From NCBI GenBank assembly GCA_905236585.1, contig CAJOQZ010000288.1:1-5567 (forward strand): a DNA stretch of 5,567 nt, written 5' to 3'. The position numbers were made by a program, and so were the translations under genes. This DNA is from an uncultured Lachnospiraceae bacterium. GTDB lineage: Bacteria > Bacillota > Clostridia > Lachnospirales > Lachnospiraceae. The notes under the pieces are model-generated. The model was not told the DNA's origin and ran no database searches. It worked only from the letters and a program-made list of their open reading frames with translations. This document shows positions 5,342 through 5,567 of the stretch, in pieces (within the stretch, counting starts at the first letter, position 1; the number at the start of each line of letters is the position of its first letter).

Positions 5342-5567
5342 ATGAAAAAGCAATTAACGGACATTCGGGCAATTTTTTCGGACAAGGACGCTTACGGCGG
5401 CAAAACGGTGTCCATCGGCGGCTGGATTCGCAATATCCGCGACTCGAAGACGTTCGGATTTATGATGGTGAATGACGGCACATATTTTACCCCGCTGCAG
5501 GTAGTTTTTGCGGCGGATAAAGTTTCGAACTTTGCAGAGATCGCAAAGTTGAACGTCGGAGCGGCGG
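5342..5567 (+). CDS. asnS: Asparaginyl-tRNA synthetase, N-terminal part (3' partial)
   Basis: About 75 residues are visible before the window ends. After MKKQLTDIRAIF they run GKTVSIGGWIRNIRDSKTFG, then a strand with NDGTYF and LQVVF, and then FAEIAKLNVGAA. This is the OB-fold anticodon-binding domain of class IIb synthetases, and the RDSKTFGF / NDGT / LNVG pattern is typical of AsnRS rather than AspRS or LysRS. The full enzyme usually has about 460 residues and charges tRNA-Asn with asparagine in the cytoplasm; the catalytic domain lies beyond the window. The start is supported by AAAGGA (5329-5334), seven bases before the ATG. The 18-base gap after mscS suggests co-transcription. Confidence 0.92.
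   Translation, partial: MKKQLTDIRAIFSDKDAYGGKTVSIGGWIRNIRDSKTFGFMMVNDGTYFTPLQVVFAADKVSNFAEIAKLNVGAA

Overview
The window looks like chromosomal DNA from a Gram-positive Clostridia member, most plausibly Lachnospiraceae. The reasons are AGGAGG-type ribosome binding sites, sigma-A-like promoters, a surface protein with a C-terminal sortase-like tail, and intrinsic hairpin + T-tract terminators. The genus cannot be fixed from this sequence. Coding DNA is close to 50% GC; the 3010-3519 intergenic region is AT-richer.

Layout, left to right. (1) 2-535 (+): the C-terminal end of a surface protein with a degenerate sortase motif (SPKTDD), a membrane segment and a KRR tail, closed by a strong intrinsic terminator (584-631). 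(2) 680-1924 (+): an unusual membrane protein with two N-terminal membrane helices, about 30 uninterrupted heptads, and a C-terminal segment that aligns without gaps to the signalling tip of methyl-accepting chemotaxis proteins, though the key tip residues are replaced. A promoter-like pair lies so close to its ATG that the mRNA may be leaderless. (3) 1983-2020: a palindrome, terminator-like on the + strand, which overlaps the end of the convergent gene. (4) 2005-3009 (-): an aldo/keto reductase of the YghZ (L-glyceraldehyde 3-phosphate reductase) type. (5) 3010-3519: about 500 bases without a convincing gene. It holds the reductase promoter, a 72-base near-perfect inverted repeat, a good sigma-A promoter facing right, and a 164-bp quasi-palindromic element with 36-bp imperfect terminal inverted repeats (MITE-like). 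(6) 3520-5567 (+): a tight gene cluster of an HSL/BD-FAE-type alpha/beta hydrolase, an MscS-type mechanosensitive channel starting one base after it, and the 5' end of asnS (asparaginyl-tRNA synthetase) 18 bases further on.

The genes do not form one pathway. The right-hand cluster is probably a single transcription unit. The most unexpected signals are the membrane-anchored heptad rod with an MCP-tip-like end, and the repeat family: the palindrome at 1983-2017 looks like the two ends of the 3310-3473 element joined together. Both need genome-wide searches to be confirmed.
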